Assembly (NCBI RefSeq): GCF_007565055.1
Contig: NC_044550.1
Coordinates: 85,808,033 to 85,872,032, forward strand
DNA length: 64,000 bases
Direction of reading: 5' to 3'
Source of the DNA: Rhinopithecus roxellana
Taxonomy: Eukaryota; Chordata; Mammalia; Primates; Cercopithecidae
This document shows, in pieces, positions 11,283 through 23,195 of the stretch. The position numbers and the translations under genes are program-made. A model generated the notes under the pieces. It was not told the DNA's origin and did not search any database. It worked only from the letters and a program-made list of their open reading frames with translations. Each line of letters opens with the position of its first letter. The stretch's first letter is position 1.

Positions 11283-12874
11283 TTCTGCCCCGGTCAATCC
11301 CAAATCTCATGTCCTCACATTTCAAAACCAATCATGCCTTCCTAACAGTCCCCCAAAGTCTTAACTCATTTCAGTATTAACTCAAAAGTTCACAGTGCAA
11401 AGACACATCTGAGACAAGGCAAGTCCCTTCTGCCTATGAGCCTGTAAAAGCAAAAGCAAGTTAGTTACTTCCAAGATACAGGCATTGGGCAAATACATCC
11501 ATTTTAAATGGGAGAAAATGGCCAAAACGAAGAGGATACAGGCCCTATGAAAGTCCAAAATCCAGCAGACAAGTCAAATCTTAAAGTTCCAAAATGATCT
11601 TCTTTGACTCCATGTCTCACATCTAGCTCATGCTGATGCAAGAGTGGGTTCCCATGGTCTTGGACAGCTCCTCCCCTGTGGCTTTGCAGGGTACAGTGCC
11701 CCACTCCTGCCTGTTTCATGAGTTGGCATTGAGTGTCTGTGGCTTTTCCAGGTGCACAGTGCAAGCTGTCATTGAATCTACCATTCTGGGGTCTGGAGGA
11801 TGGTGGCCCTCTTCTCACAGCTCCATGAGGCAGTGCTGCAATGGGGAATCTGTGTGGGGTCTCTCACCCCACATTTTTCTTCTGCACTGCTCTAGCAGAG
11901 GTTCTCCATGAGAGTGCCACCCCAACAACACACCTATGCCTAGACATCCAGGCATTCCCATTCCACCTCTGAAATTTAGGTGGAGATTCCTAAACCTCAA
12001 TTCTTGAGTTCTGTGTACCTGCAGGCCCAACACCACATGTAAACCACCAAGGCTTGGGGTTTACACCTTTTGAAGCAATGGCCTGAGCTGTATGTTGGCC
12101 CCTTTTGGCCATGACTGGGGCACAGAGCACCATGTCCCGAAACTGCACAAAGCAGCAAGACCCTGAGCCTTGCCTACAAAGCCATTTTTTTCCTCTTAGG
12201 CCTCTGGGCCTGTGATGGGAGGGGCTGCCATGAAGACCTCTGACATGCCCTGGAGACATTTTCTCTGTTGTCTTGGTGATTAACATTTGGCTCCTTGTTA
12301 CTTATGCAAATTTCTGCAGCCAGCTTGAATTTCTCCTCAGAAAATGAGTTCTATTGTATAATTAGGCTGCACATTTTTCAGACTTTTGTGCTCTGCTTCC
12401 CTTTTAAATATAAGCTTCAATTCCAAACCATACTTCTGTGAATTCATAAAATGGAATGCTTTTAACAGCACCCAAGTCATCTCTTCAACACTTTGCTGCT
12501 TATAAACTTCTTCCACCGGATACTCTAAATCATCTCTTTCTAGTTCAAAGCTCCACAGAGCTATAGGACAGGGGCCAAATGCCACCAGTCTCTTTTCCAA
12601 AATGTAACAAGAGTCACATTTATTCCATTTCCCAAAAGGTTACTCATCCCCATCTAAGACCATCTCAGCATTGACATCATTGTCCCTATCACTGTCAGCA
12701 TTTTGGTCAAGGTCATTTAAGAAGTCTCTAGGAAGTTCCAGATTTCCTACATTTTCCTATCTTCTCTTAGCCCTCCAAACTCTTCTAACCTGTGCCTGCT
12801 ACCCAGTTCCAAAGTTGCTTCCACATTTTCGAGTATCTTTTTAGCAATACCCCACTCTACTGGTACTAATTTAG
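11283..12874 (-). mobile_element. THE1 internal region (gag-like relic)
   Basis: Sequence between the two LTRs. In minus-strand reading the start just inside the 5' LTR has the MaLR-type 'taccagtagagtggggtatt' phrase, and the end is a purine-rich 'gaccggggcagaa' stretch next to the 3' LTR. All reading frames are interrupted, so no product is expected. Confidence 0.85.
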
Positions 12875-13238
12875 TGTATTAGTTCATTTTCATACTGCTA
12901 TGAAGAAATACTCAAGACTGGGTAATTTATAAAGAAAAAGAGGTTTAATGGGCTCATAGTTCCACATGGTTGGGGAGGCCTCATAATCATGGTGGAAGGC
13001 AGAGAAGGAGCAAAGGCACATCTTACGTGGCGGCAGGCAAGAGAGCATGTGCAGGGGAACTGCCCTTTATAAAACTGTCATATCTCATGAGACTTATTCA
13101 CTATCACGAGAATAGCAGGGGAAAAACCTGCCCCCATGATTGAATTACTTTCTACTGAGTCCCTCCCATGACGTGTGGGGATTATTGGAGCTACAATTCA
13201 AGATGAGATCTGAGTGGGGATACAGCCAAACCATATCA
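12875..13238 (-). repeat. THE1 5' LTR
   Basis: TG...CA bounded. Minus-strand reading shows a 'ttttataaagggcag' TATA region and a 'ccattaaacctctttttc' polyadenylation region, the normal THE1 LTR promoter layout. Confidence 0.9.
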
Positions 13239-13244
13239 CCTGTA

Positions 13245-14911
13245 CTTCTTTCTGATTTTCCATACAACTACTTTCTTTGGAAGCTGCTTGTCTTCAACAC
13301 TGTGGGTGTGGTACTTCCTTGGTGGCAGGATAGAGTCAGACAAAAGGAATTAAAGCTCCAAATTTGACAGAGGCCAAGAAAATGTGGCAAAAGGTAGGTT
13401 ACCTAAAAAGCAAGAATAAGAGATACCCAGGGTAAAATGGACAAATCTTAGACAATAGTGTACCAAGTAAATAAGAATACATAAACAGATAAGCTTTTGA
13501 AACGTGATATCAAGGAATGTAGGCTGGACTGGTAATGCCAGTTGCCTGGGGATGGTTTTATTTGCCCAGGTGCCACTTTTGAAGGGGTAGGGCTGTCCTA
13601 TCCTTGGTTCAAGCCTTGAATTTTGGAACCCAGCTTCCAATAATGATGGCAATTGCAGCCATTGTGTTCAGTGGCTTGTGGCTCTTTCTTCAAATAAAAT
13701 TCTATTTCTTATTAATTATAACTTACTTGCTTATTAAAAATTTCTTTTCAAACTTAAGTCATAGAAGTAAAGTACATTTATTGCGCCTCCTCTCTGGTGT
13801 TCCAAGATTAGATTTGAAAAGCAATTCATTTTTGTTTGTCTTGGAGGAGACAAAGGGCTCTCTACTTGTTAAATATCACAGTTGGCATCACAGGATAAAA
13901 AGTCACCCATTCTGCCACATGGCTTGGTCTCTGAAGGAAATGGTTGAAGCATTCTTAACTTATTAACTGGACCATTTGATGAGTGAGAAACCCTTTCTTG
14001 TGGAATGGGAATTTCCTTTTTTGGGATGTACTTATTACAACCTTTTCACCAAATATGCCTATTGTGTAGTTTGCTGGACTTCCTGTTGCATCCCTGACCC
14101 ATCTCAGATTATGTCTGTCCCTCCTTGGAACAGATAAAGGCCCTTTGTTAGAAAGGACTCCCATGATTTGGTGGCTTTTACACACCAGAGAGCTCAGCTG
14201 CTGAGCTCTCCCCCCACTCTCCATTTCCTTGGATGCTTCCGGGCAGCCTCTCATCATCTCTATCAAGCTACCAAGTATACACACACATATGTGTGCACAT
14301 ATTCAAAATATTTAGCCTGTACACCATGGACCATGGGTACTGGCCTTAACAAACCACTTGTATTGAGTGAATAATAGTCCAGCTTGCCAGTACTTTATAT
14401 TATCATCCGAAGCCATAAACATCTGAGGAAAAAGAGGTATTTCTTATATTAAAGGAGCATTCTCCTTTGGTCAGGAATGGCAGGCTTGGAACAGAAATTC
14501 CTGGACTGTTCTTTGAATTATGTGCTCAGCTCTGACTCTCCTTTCTACTGAGGGCCACGTCTCTCTTAGCTGGAAACTCATGGAATACCCTCTGCTTTGT
14601 AAAGTCTTTTACCACTGTTTGCTGTTACTGTTAGCAGTTTTATTCTGTTAGGCCCTCTGAGCTGATATTTCTACCTGGGAAATGACTATTTCTCTCCAGT
14701 TGTCTATCGTCTGTTCTGCTAACCTCTAGTATGTCACTGAACAAAGTTGTGTGCAAATGTGTAAGTCTACCGAAAGACTTTGAGAATTAAAGGACATTGC
14801 AATGACTCAGGAAAGTTTGCACAATTCTCCTTTAAATATGACATTTACCACAATCCTACTCATTTAAGGGAAAAGCATTTGAAAGCTAAACCCTTCAGAA
14901 GGTGTTCTTTC
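13245..14911. other. Intergenic sequence
   Basis: About 1.7 kb with no recognised gene or repeat. Two open frames of just over 100 codons (13604-13966 plus; 13955-14284 minus) lack recognisable domains and overlap nothing conserved that I can identify. Confidence 0.45.
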
Positions 14912-15124
14912 TAGCAGATTTTCTCAACAACACTGTCAACACTTTGGGCCAGATAATCGTGTGTTGTGGGGGCCATTCTGTGCCTTGTAGGATGTTTAGC
15001 AACATCCCTGGTCTCCACTCACTAGATGCCAGTAGCACTTCCACAATGACAACCAAAAAATGTCTCCAGACATTACCAGATGTCTTCTGGGGGTCAAATA
15101 TCTCCTCTGTTTGAGGAGCACTGC
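14912..15124 (+). repeat. MER5A-type hAT-Charlie element
   Basis: The order 'ttctcaacaacactgtcaac', 'gtaggatgtttagcaacatc', 'actagatgccagtagcac', 'aaaatgtctccagacatta' and 'gtttgaggagcactg' follows the MER5A consensus as I recall it. It is a small nonautonomous DNA transposon with no coding potential. Confidence 0.88.
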
Positions 15125-15129
15125 CCTCT

Positions 15130-15268
15130 AGAACCTTGCTCTTCAAAATGTGGTCTGAAAACCAGCAGCATTGACATTAGCAAACTTGTTGGAAATGCAG
15201 AATCCGCCTGAACCACAGGTGAACCTAATAAGAATCTGCATTTTAACAAGAACCCCCGGTGACTTATA
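15130..15268 (+). repeat. MER5B-like DNA transposon fragment
   Basis: Shows 'tcaaaatgtggtctgaaaac', 'cagcagcattgacattagc', 'aacttgttggaaatgcagaa' and 'tctgcattttaacaagaacc', in MER5B order but truncated on the right. It lies immediately beside the MER5A copy. Confidence 0.75.
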
Positions 15269-15399
15269 TTCAAAACCTTAAACGCTGCGAAGCCTTGCTT
15301 CTCTCAGAGCTCCTTTTCATCTTTCCTGACAAATTACCACCTTTTGGGAAATTCCTCAAGCTGCTCACAGGTATTTGTGTTGACTCAAGACCTATAGCC

Positions 15400-15660
15400 T
15401 CCCTGCTTCCTTCCAGCAGTACCTGTTGTGTTGGACCCCTGTTAACTACAACAGGGATGACACCAGGTTCAAGAAGCCAAAGAAGAGATCCAGAGCCAGT
15501 GAGTGAAACATAGGGTGTATTTGAGGGAACTTGCTTACAGGGTTGTCCAGTGTCAGTGGGCTGGACAGGAGAACTGCTCCCACTTATAAAAAGCATGCAG
15601 TTTATATACATAGCATCTTCACTTACCTCCCTCCCCGCAGTAACCTCCATGTGGTAACCC
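15400..15660 (-). repeat. Possible diverged ERV LTR piece
   Basis: In minus-strand reading there is a TATA-like 'tttttataagtgggagc' (about 15585), a C/T-rich downstream region and a terminal 'ggggtccaacacaaca' reminiscent of ERV1 LTR 3' ends. No partner LTR or target duplication is seen. A 126-codon minus frame across 15270-15650 has no recognised domain. Tentative. Confidence 0.3.
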
Positions 15661-16429
15661 TCATTTCTTAGGTTATTGCTGTCAGGTGTCTACCACACAG
15701 CACCGTTCCTCAATTCTGGTTATATACAAGCATATACAATTTCTCTCTTGTTTCAATATATATACTGGTTTTTATGTTGTTGTTCCCTAGTCTCAGCCCT
15801 ATGCTTTTATTCTATGAAGTTGGGCCTTCCTGGACTGGGTATTCAGGCTGTAATAGTGCTCCAGAGGCTCTAGAATAATATTCCAGAAGATGACCCTGGG
15901 CTGAGGAGGGAAAAAGGAATTTGGGTCTTTAAGTCTGTAGAAACAGCTGAGATGGTACTGACACTGTGTGTGTGGCCACTTTGATGTTTCCTTGCTTGCG
16001 GCATTTGAAAGGAAGCCTAAACTGACTTTGTATTTAAGGTTATCAGCCTTCATCAATTAGTATTACACATGATAACCCATGAGATTCAGAATCTATGAAC
16101 TGACATGAAAACATCGAAAGTCTGTTAGTCTGATGCCACTGACACTCTTCATTTCCACTAGTCTTTAGATATTAGAATCCAATATCATTGCTTAATATTC
16201 ACAATGAATTAATTTATATACTTGAGTACTATACTACTGTTGCTAATATACCTGCATTATTTTGACACTGAATGTCCAAGTTTCTTTTAAAATTATTGTT
16301 TGGTTATCTAGTCTATGTTGTTAAAATTCAGAACTGGTACAAAACTTCCACCTACTTTTATATACTTATGCTCTTTGTATCTCAATTCATAAGTGGTTTT
16401 TTTTTTTTTTAGCAATTAAAGGCAACTAG
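15661..16429. other. Intergenic sequence
   Basis: No recognised gene. A ~50-bp stretch at about 15789-15842 resembles 16859-16912 further on (see findings). Confidence 0.45.
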
Positions 16430-16580
16430 TTGCTGGGCATGCTGGCTCATACTTGTAATCCCAGCTACTTGGGAGGCTGAGTTGGGAGGATTCCTTGAGC
16501 CCAGTGTTTAAGTTGAAGACTAATCTCGGCAACATAGTGAGATCCGATCTTAAAAAATAAACAAACAAAAGAAAAGAAAA
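16430..16580 (+). repeat. FLAM-like free left Alu monomer
   Basis: A single diverged Alu left monomer ('gctgggcatgctggctcata' to 'cggcaacatagtgagatcc') followed by an A-rich tail with AAAC units. No right monomer is present, as in FLAM elements. Confidence 0.8.
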
Positions 16581-17553
16581 ACAGCAACTACTGGGTATCA
16601 CACATGTGTCAGTCCTTGAGAGAAAATGTGAAATTGTGAGCCATATAGTTATAGATCTAACAGGGCTGAGTATAAAGTGAGACAAGCAGGGTACCTATGA
16701 CACAGACACACTTTCCTGGATTTCTGCAAGTGCTGACTCTAGTCCTAGAGGTAAGACCTAGTATTTTCAATCTGCCTGTGGTATGTTTTCCTCTAAATTC
16801 ATTTATCTGTCACTGAAATCTTGGTAACAACTAATTTCTCCGTTATTTAAATTGTTTCCTAGACTCAACTCCATGCTTTTATTCCATGAAATTTGGTCTT
16901 CCTGGACTCCTATATCTAACTCCAGTAACTTGATGATCGGGAAAGATATAATTCAAGAGAACAGACTTGGAATTTTGTTTCCCAGATCTATTACCCACAT
17001 GTGCCAGTTGCCAATTTGTTACCTTCTTAGTACAAGTTCACCCTCCCGTGTACTTCATTTTGAAACTGAATCTGGATCCTGTAAAAATGTCTCTTGTGCC
17101 AGTAATCTCCAGGTTAAGCTTTATCAGTAGAGGATGCTGGAGGAACTCTGCATGAGCACCTTGTTCCATTGCTTTTCTTCTGGCTTCTACAATGCAGTGT
17201 CCAGCAAGCATCCTCACATGGGAGACCAGAGAATGCACATTCTCCAGCAAGTCTTACTGGCACTCCTGCCAGCATCTTTCTATTGAGTTCTGCCAGCACC
17301 TCAGTGGGCAGCTTTCAGTGAGTTTCACCAGTACCCCAGTGGGCAGCTCCCTTGACAGTGCAGTGAGGGAGACTCAGTACTGTCCCTCCCCAACATGTTT
17401 CCCTGACACCCCAACTCGTTGTTTCCTGCTTGCCAATCCCAGCCTATGACTCCTCAGTGTCATCCAGTGGACCACACCCTCTCCAACAAGCTATAGATCT
17501 CAGTCTTGGTGGGGGTGGCATAGAGGCTTCTAAGTTTGTTTCTTCCTTGAGTA

Positions 17554-17622
17554 TTCTCAATATGGTCCAAAAGGGATTCTCAATATGGTCCAAAAGGGAT
17601 TCACAATATGGTCCAAAAGAGA
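17554..17622 (+). repeat. Three-copy 23-bp tandem repeat
   Basis: Units at 17554-17576, 17577-17599 and 17600-17622. Units 1 and 2 are identical; unit 3 differs at two positions. Each unit contains 'caatatggtccaaaag'. Because 23 is not a multiple of three, the repeat shifts phase in translation. Confidence 0.95.
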
Positions 17623-17684
17623 TACATTAAAACGTGATCTTACTCTATTTTTAGAAGCCATCTGAAGGAGATACAGGACCACCA

Positions 17685-18778
17685 ATGGTTTGAATGTGTC
17701 CCCTCCAAAATTCAGGTATTCCCAATGTGATAGTATTGAAACAGCCTGGTTATCTGAGGCATCACCTGGAGTTCTTCATCATAACTGAAGAAATCAAGGA
17801 AAGCGAACTCCAAGGGTGAAGTTAGAGCAGAAGTTTAATAAGCAGAAGGAAGAGAGAAAGCTCTCTGCCACGAGAGGGGTCCCGAAAGAGGGTTGCTGCT
17901 TTACAGTTGAATACAAAGACTTTTATAAACAAACTAGTGGGGAGAGGTGTTTCCTCTACATAAGGTGCAAAAAAACCCATTAGGACTAGGTATGTCATTT
18001 GTATAAGACGTGAATTCCCAACAGCCCCCACCCTGTTCTTCTAGTACGCATGTGGGCTCTTGGCTGAAGTTACTCCATGTTGTTTAATCTCCCTTCCTGC
18101 ACATGGGTTAGGGGATGGGATTCTCCATTGCGGACGTGGCTGGTTCAGTGTAGCTCCTCTTATCTGTGCAGCTGCAGACATGTTCCAAGCAAACTTCCCA
18201 CCTGTGTAAGCTTCCTTACCTAGGTATATCCGAAAAAAGGAGAAGAATGTGCCCACTGAGGCCCATTGTGTATATGTGAGGCTTGCTGGTTATACAGAAG
18301 ACCTTATTTTATGCTGGACCTTGCTTTCTTATCTGTGCTTGCAGCTTGGTCTTTCAGGCTGCCCCTTCTGTCAGAAAAGAAATTCAAATCAGGACTTTGC
18401 CCTAGCTATCTGCCTAACTGATTCTTTCCTTTCTTCCCTGTTGGTACTAAGAGGTGGGGTTTTAAAGAAATGATTAGGCCATGAAGGTTCCTCCTTCATG
18501 AATGGGATTAGGTGCCCTTATATCAAGGGGGCTTGATAGAGGGAGTTTGGCCCCCTTGCCTTCTACAATATGAGAACACAGTATTCCTTCTCTCCAGATG
18601 ATGGGGCGTAAGGCACCATCTTGGAAGCAGAGAGCAACCCTTACCAGCCAACCCAACCTGACAGTGCCTTGATCTTGAACTTCCCAGCTTCCAGAACTGT
18701 GAGAAAATCAATTTCTTTTCCTTGTAAATTATGGCATCTCTGATATTCTGTTGTAGATGCCCAAAACAGACTAAGACA
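17685..18778 (+). repeat. MLT1A-type LTR, split by a later LTR
   Basis: The left part (17685-17736) has 'tggtttgaatgtgtcccctc' and 'cccaatgtgatagtatt'. The right part (18444-18778) resumes with 'aagaggtgggg', 'gattaggccatgaagg', 'gaatgggattaggtgccctt', 'cttccagaactgtgag' and ends 'gactaagaca'. Together they form a nearly complete MLT1A LTR. The ~707-bp stretch between them is a separate insertion. Confidence 0.85.
17737..18443 (-). mobile_element. Solo LTR of an unassigned ERV inserted in MLT1A
   Basis: The inserted block begins TG (17737) and is bounded by gtat and gtac, consistent with a decayed short target duplication. Minus-strand reading shows a TATA-like 'gtttataaaag' (about 17920-17930) followed about 80 bases later by an ATTAAA signal (17834-17839) and a short U5, the layout of an LTR in minus orientation. 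I do not recognise the family with certainty; an ERV1 LTR is likeliest. Confidence 0.6.
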
Positions 18779-19034
18779 GGGTCCTTATAGGGTCCACCAT
18801 CCATTTCCTTGTAGACAGTTTAGAAATGGTCTTTCTTAGAGCAGCTTGGAAGTAATGAAATGCTAATTAAAAGGTGCAATTCAGCAGTAAGTCTTTGTTA
18901 GGACAGCTTATCTTCCTGGGCTCTTGCCCTCTTACTATGTCCTTTTCTTTAGTTCTAACCATACTATAACTACTACCAATATTTGGACTCTGTTTATCTA
19001 CATTTGAGTCTCAGGCTTTCCCTGAAATGACGTA

Positions 19035-19040
19035 TATCTG

Positions 19041-19090
<50 letters not shown>

Positions 19091-19091
19091 A

Positions 19092-19143
<52 letters not shown>

Positions 19144-19156
19144 ATCTGTCTATCTA
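19035..19156 (+). repeat. (TATC)n tetranucleotide microsatellite
   Basis: About 120 bases of near-pure CTAT/TATC repeats with one 'aact' interruption near 19090 and a degenerate right edge. The apparent Leu/Ser/Ile/Tyr-rich frame through it is an artefact. Confidence 0.97.
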
Positions 19157-19159
19157 AAT

Positions 19160-22100
19160 GTAAATATAGATATACACCAGGATCTCCCTGGAGGAATAAA
19201 ACAGGTTCTCACTTTTTTCTTTGGTTTTTATTTTTTGTTTTTGTTTTGACAATTCTCAATCGCTGGAATTGCCTTTGTACATGACTTTCTGTGCTCAGTG
19301 TAGGGTCTTTTTGAAAAAGTGCTTACTTATACCCAGGATTAATGTTTTCCTGACTAATCTTTCTGAGATTGATAGCAACCACATTGCTTATTAGCCTTAA
19401 TGGGAAAGTAAAATGTTTCTCCATTTCTCAACTATGATTTTCCTATCAGCTGGGTCAAGAGACCATCTCACATAGGAGGAGTTATTGAATACTAACTTAT
19501 ACAGGACACTCATTGGCTTGAAAATATACATTAGCATTACTGTGTCCTTAATTCTGAGTTTAGATATAGCTGAAATATAGGGAACATTAATACATTTAGT
19601 TTGCATGCATAGAAATAGGTTTTTTAATACTCACTATTCATATTTATGAAAAATAAACTACACATCAGCATTTGAGCCAATGGCCTTAACCCAGATTTTT
19701 AGCAGTAAAATACTACAACACCAATTTCTGATTCATACCTTTCATAAACAGGTCTCATGCCTCCCAGTGTGGTTTTGGTAAGCATCTTTTTCATTATTTC
19801 ATTTTCCTGTCGATAAAATTGGCATTGAATTACATTTTGGGGTCCATACATGGGCTGCACATATATAAGCTGCAAAGTGTTATTACCAATGATAGACACA
19901 CTGAACTTTGAGGGTTGATAACTCTCTAAGCTGGCATACTAAGTTTCATACAGCTTATCAGGTAAAGTTTGATTTAATAAGGTGGCTTTCACAATTGACT
20001 ATGTTTCTCACTCTAAACTTTTTCATGAATATTTTCATTTGCACCTTGAGGGCTGTATCTCAGCATCTCGAAGTGCCTTGTGTTATCTATCACTATTACA
20101 CTGTCACCCGAGAACAAGATAAATGTTCTGTATAGACTTATTTAATACAGATATTCTATTAGAATATATTTTTAAATACTATGTCATTTATAGACTGTGA
20201 GAATATAAAATAAGCAGATTTTTTCCCCTATCTTTGTGGTCAGCAGCTTCATTCACTGATTTTTGCATCTTAGTTATACTTTGGCAAGTAACAACAATAA
20301 AAAACTCCATGTCAGATAAAAACAGCCTGAAAAATGGTACCTTCTTGCTGACGGCATTAGTGATATTATGGAGCACAATTCCTGTGTTTTAAAAAACAAT
20401 GGGGCTTGTTGTGGAATTGAGTTTCCCAGAGAGTGCCACATGCACAGGCTATTAATTCTACAGTTTTATTATTATCTTTTGTTCAGAACAATAGTGCTCT
20501 GCAGGTCCTGTGGAACTTTTCTCCCATACGATCATGTCGGGTTTTGATTAAGCATCATTATATACAGTTCATTAACAATGTATCTTAAAATGAGTTTTTG
20601 ATTGAACATTTTTATTGGTCATTTACTATAATTGATGAATTCTGCTGCAATTTCACATAGAAAATTTGCCAGGATAGTAACAGTATTTTTCATTATGTAT
20701 CATTATGCTTTCCCTGCCCCCTAAAGAACACAAGTTTCCTCCAAAAAAAAAAAAAAAAAAAAAAAACTAAACTAAAATATTAGATATTGATCCATTTCAA
20801 AGGCAGATGCTCTTTTCATAGTTCATTCAGGAAGGACATAAACTGGTAATATTGAATAGGAATGAGAAAAATTTGTAAACTTAAATAATTTTATTAATGT
20901 TGCCCTTTTTCTCCTAGTGCCCAAGTCATTCTTTAGGGAAGTAAATCATCTCTTTCAAGTTGGTAAGTGTTCCTTCAATGTAGTATTTAACCTGAGTTGT
21001 TTACCTGGATTCTCCAATATTATATTAGCCACAATATTCACTGCTTCTGCTTTTAATCTTTTAAAAAACCCTTTAATCAAAGAGTTAAAAATAGTTTGGC
21101 AATAAATTATCTGATTACTTTTGGGAATGCTCTTGTTAAAGAAACGGTAAAAATGTCTTAGAAATTATTTAATACATTAGTAAAACCTGCCCTGGAATAT
21201 TTTGATAGTGAATTATTGTCACTGGAGGTATTCAGGCATGGCTACATAGATACTTGCTGAGAAGGAGAAAAGGACAAAATAGATAATCTTCAATATTTCT
21301 TCCAATTTGAATCTTCTATAAACTACTCATATAATAACAGCATAAGACATAGGCCAAAGGTAGAAAAAGAACTGGCAAAGAAGTGTGAATAGTACTGCCT
21401 GGCCTCAGGCGGTTACTTAACTTATCTTGGCTTCAGCTACTCTATCCATGATAATGAGGAAATTGGATAAGATGGCCTTAAGGATTTTTTTCCTACTGTA
21501 ATATTCCATGTTTCCATTTTACCAATGATTGAGGAGTAAATTAAAGTCCTCTAGGAGACTATTTTTCAATTGGGAAAAACTAGACACTTGAGGCAATAGA
21601 GCCCACTAACAAATACTGGCAAATTTATAAAATTTCGGTGAATTGACAGTTTGGCTATCTATTGTATTTATTACACTAACACATATTCCTGCTTCACCTA
21701 ACTTTTTGTATAATTTTTCTCCTGCTGAAATTGTGAATAATATATACATTCAGGAAAAAAGTTTTCTGTTCATGATTCTCTATTTTCTTTTTTGAAAATA
21801 GCAATTACTGCTGCCTCTGGAAGCTTCTATGAAGTGGAACATACTTTGTCATTGTCATCATAGAGAAAGGGTCACATTGAAGTTTTAGTTGCTGAGCATG
21901 GGTTATTTTTTCAGGAAAGGAAGAGCTGGTCATTGTTTACGTATCTAAATATCATCTACTGAAGTCATTGTCCTTCTCCTGTATCTGTTTTCCTCTTTTC
22001 TACCCTGGGTAGAATATAAGGCCTATCCACTTACAAATATATGTCTAACTCTGTGGTGAAATCAGGTCGATGGAGCGGTTAGAAATTAGCCAACCAACCA

Positions 22101-23049
22101 TTTTTTTTGAGGGTCCCAAAGTATTAAATATTCTGGAACTTGAAAGAAAAGGAATCCTAAATGTAAAGTCCATATTTTAATATTTTTATCTATTACAGAA
22201 CTCTACTTTCTCTTTTTATTTCTCTCTCTCTTAATATCTTATCTCTTTAAACTGCATGGTACCACTAAGGAAAAAAATGTGCCAGAAATTTACTGACTTA
22301 TAATTAATTTGATCACTATTCACTTTATGACATTGACTGGATCATACTTCCTCATTAACCTGTATCTCAGAATTAATTGCTACCTCAAGTGGTGGCCATG
22401 GAGGACACTTTCTCACTCTCCCCTGTCTTCTTACCTTGATCTTCTTTCTATTTCAGTGGGGAAAAAAATATGAGAAAATACAGTGTGAAGAAAACAAATC
22501 CATTGTAACATTAGGCTTATGGATCAAGTTTGACTGTGTTTAAGTTCATTCACATGATGTTTTATTTCTCGTAAAAGAGGTAAATGAGCAAAGTAGCTTT
22601 GTTAGCATTTGCTGTTTTAACCATATAGAGAAGATACGATACTTTTTATTACCCATTTTATTATGCAGTTGGTCTAGTGAAATAATAGAAATTTCCTACC
22701 CCATAGTATATCTGTACGCATTTGGATTGAGGAAAAAAAAAGTCACAGAGTCAAAATGGCAGCTTGAATATCAACTAACCATTCTGTCAATTGATGTTCT
22801 TGGCCAGAAGAGGGAAAAATAGACAAATGTGACTCTGTGTCATCTGTATTTAATTATTGGAAAAAATGTCTAAGCATATAAACCCTATAGATTATCAATA
22901 TTATAATCTTTATGTAGAGAGAAAAGAATTTGAGAACAGATTCCAATTATCCAACCTCGGACAAAGATGGGAAAACCAAGGTGTCTTATCTTTATGCCAG
23001 CAATAAGATATTTTGGGAAAAACTTAGAATTTGGTGGTTAGTAAACCTG
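19160..23049. other. AT-rich intergenic sequence, repeat-poor
   Basis: Nearly 4 kb with no gene and almost no recognisable mobile element; only an A homopolymer at about 20743-20765 and possible MIR wording near 21380-21480 stand out. Open frames are all under 80 codons. Confidence 0.5.
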
Positions 23050-23195
23050 GCCTCTAGCCTTCAGTTTGTCTTCACTACTTGAATAGCCTAGGCAAGTTAA
23101 TTCATCTTTTAGATTTTGTTTCTTAGTGTACAAAGACTTGAAACATCCTGGGAAAATCTGGCACAGTGCCTAGCATATAGCAGGCACACATGAAG
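23050..23195 (+). repeat. MIR SINE relic
   Basis: Carries 'ctacttgaatagcctaggca', a variant of the MIR 'agctgtgtgaccttgggca' region, followed by 'cacagtgcctagcatatagc'. Diverged, boundaries approximate. Confidence 0.6.

Larger units (their letters stand above)
10923..13238 (-). mobile_element. Complete THE1 (ERVL-MaLR) provirus
   Basis: Two similar LTRs of about 360 bp (10923-11282 and 12875-13238) flank a 1.59-kb interior. A perfect 5-bp target duplication, cctgt, sits at 10918-10922 and 13239-13243. The element is on the minus strand, so 12875-13238 is the 5' LTR. The interior is degenerate: MaLR elements encode at most a gag-like relic, and only disrupted frames of under about 105 codons are seen. 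It inserted at the very edge of the Tigger element. MaLR transposition ceased long ago in primates, so this is inert sequence apart from possible LTR promoter activity. Confidence 0.93.

Noticed and set aside
19027..19284. Frame of repeated Leu-Ser-Ile-Tyr
   Set aside because: Translation of the TATC microsatellite.
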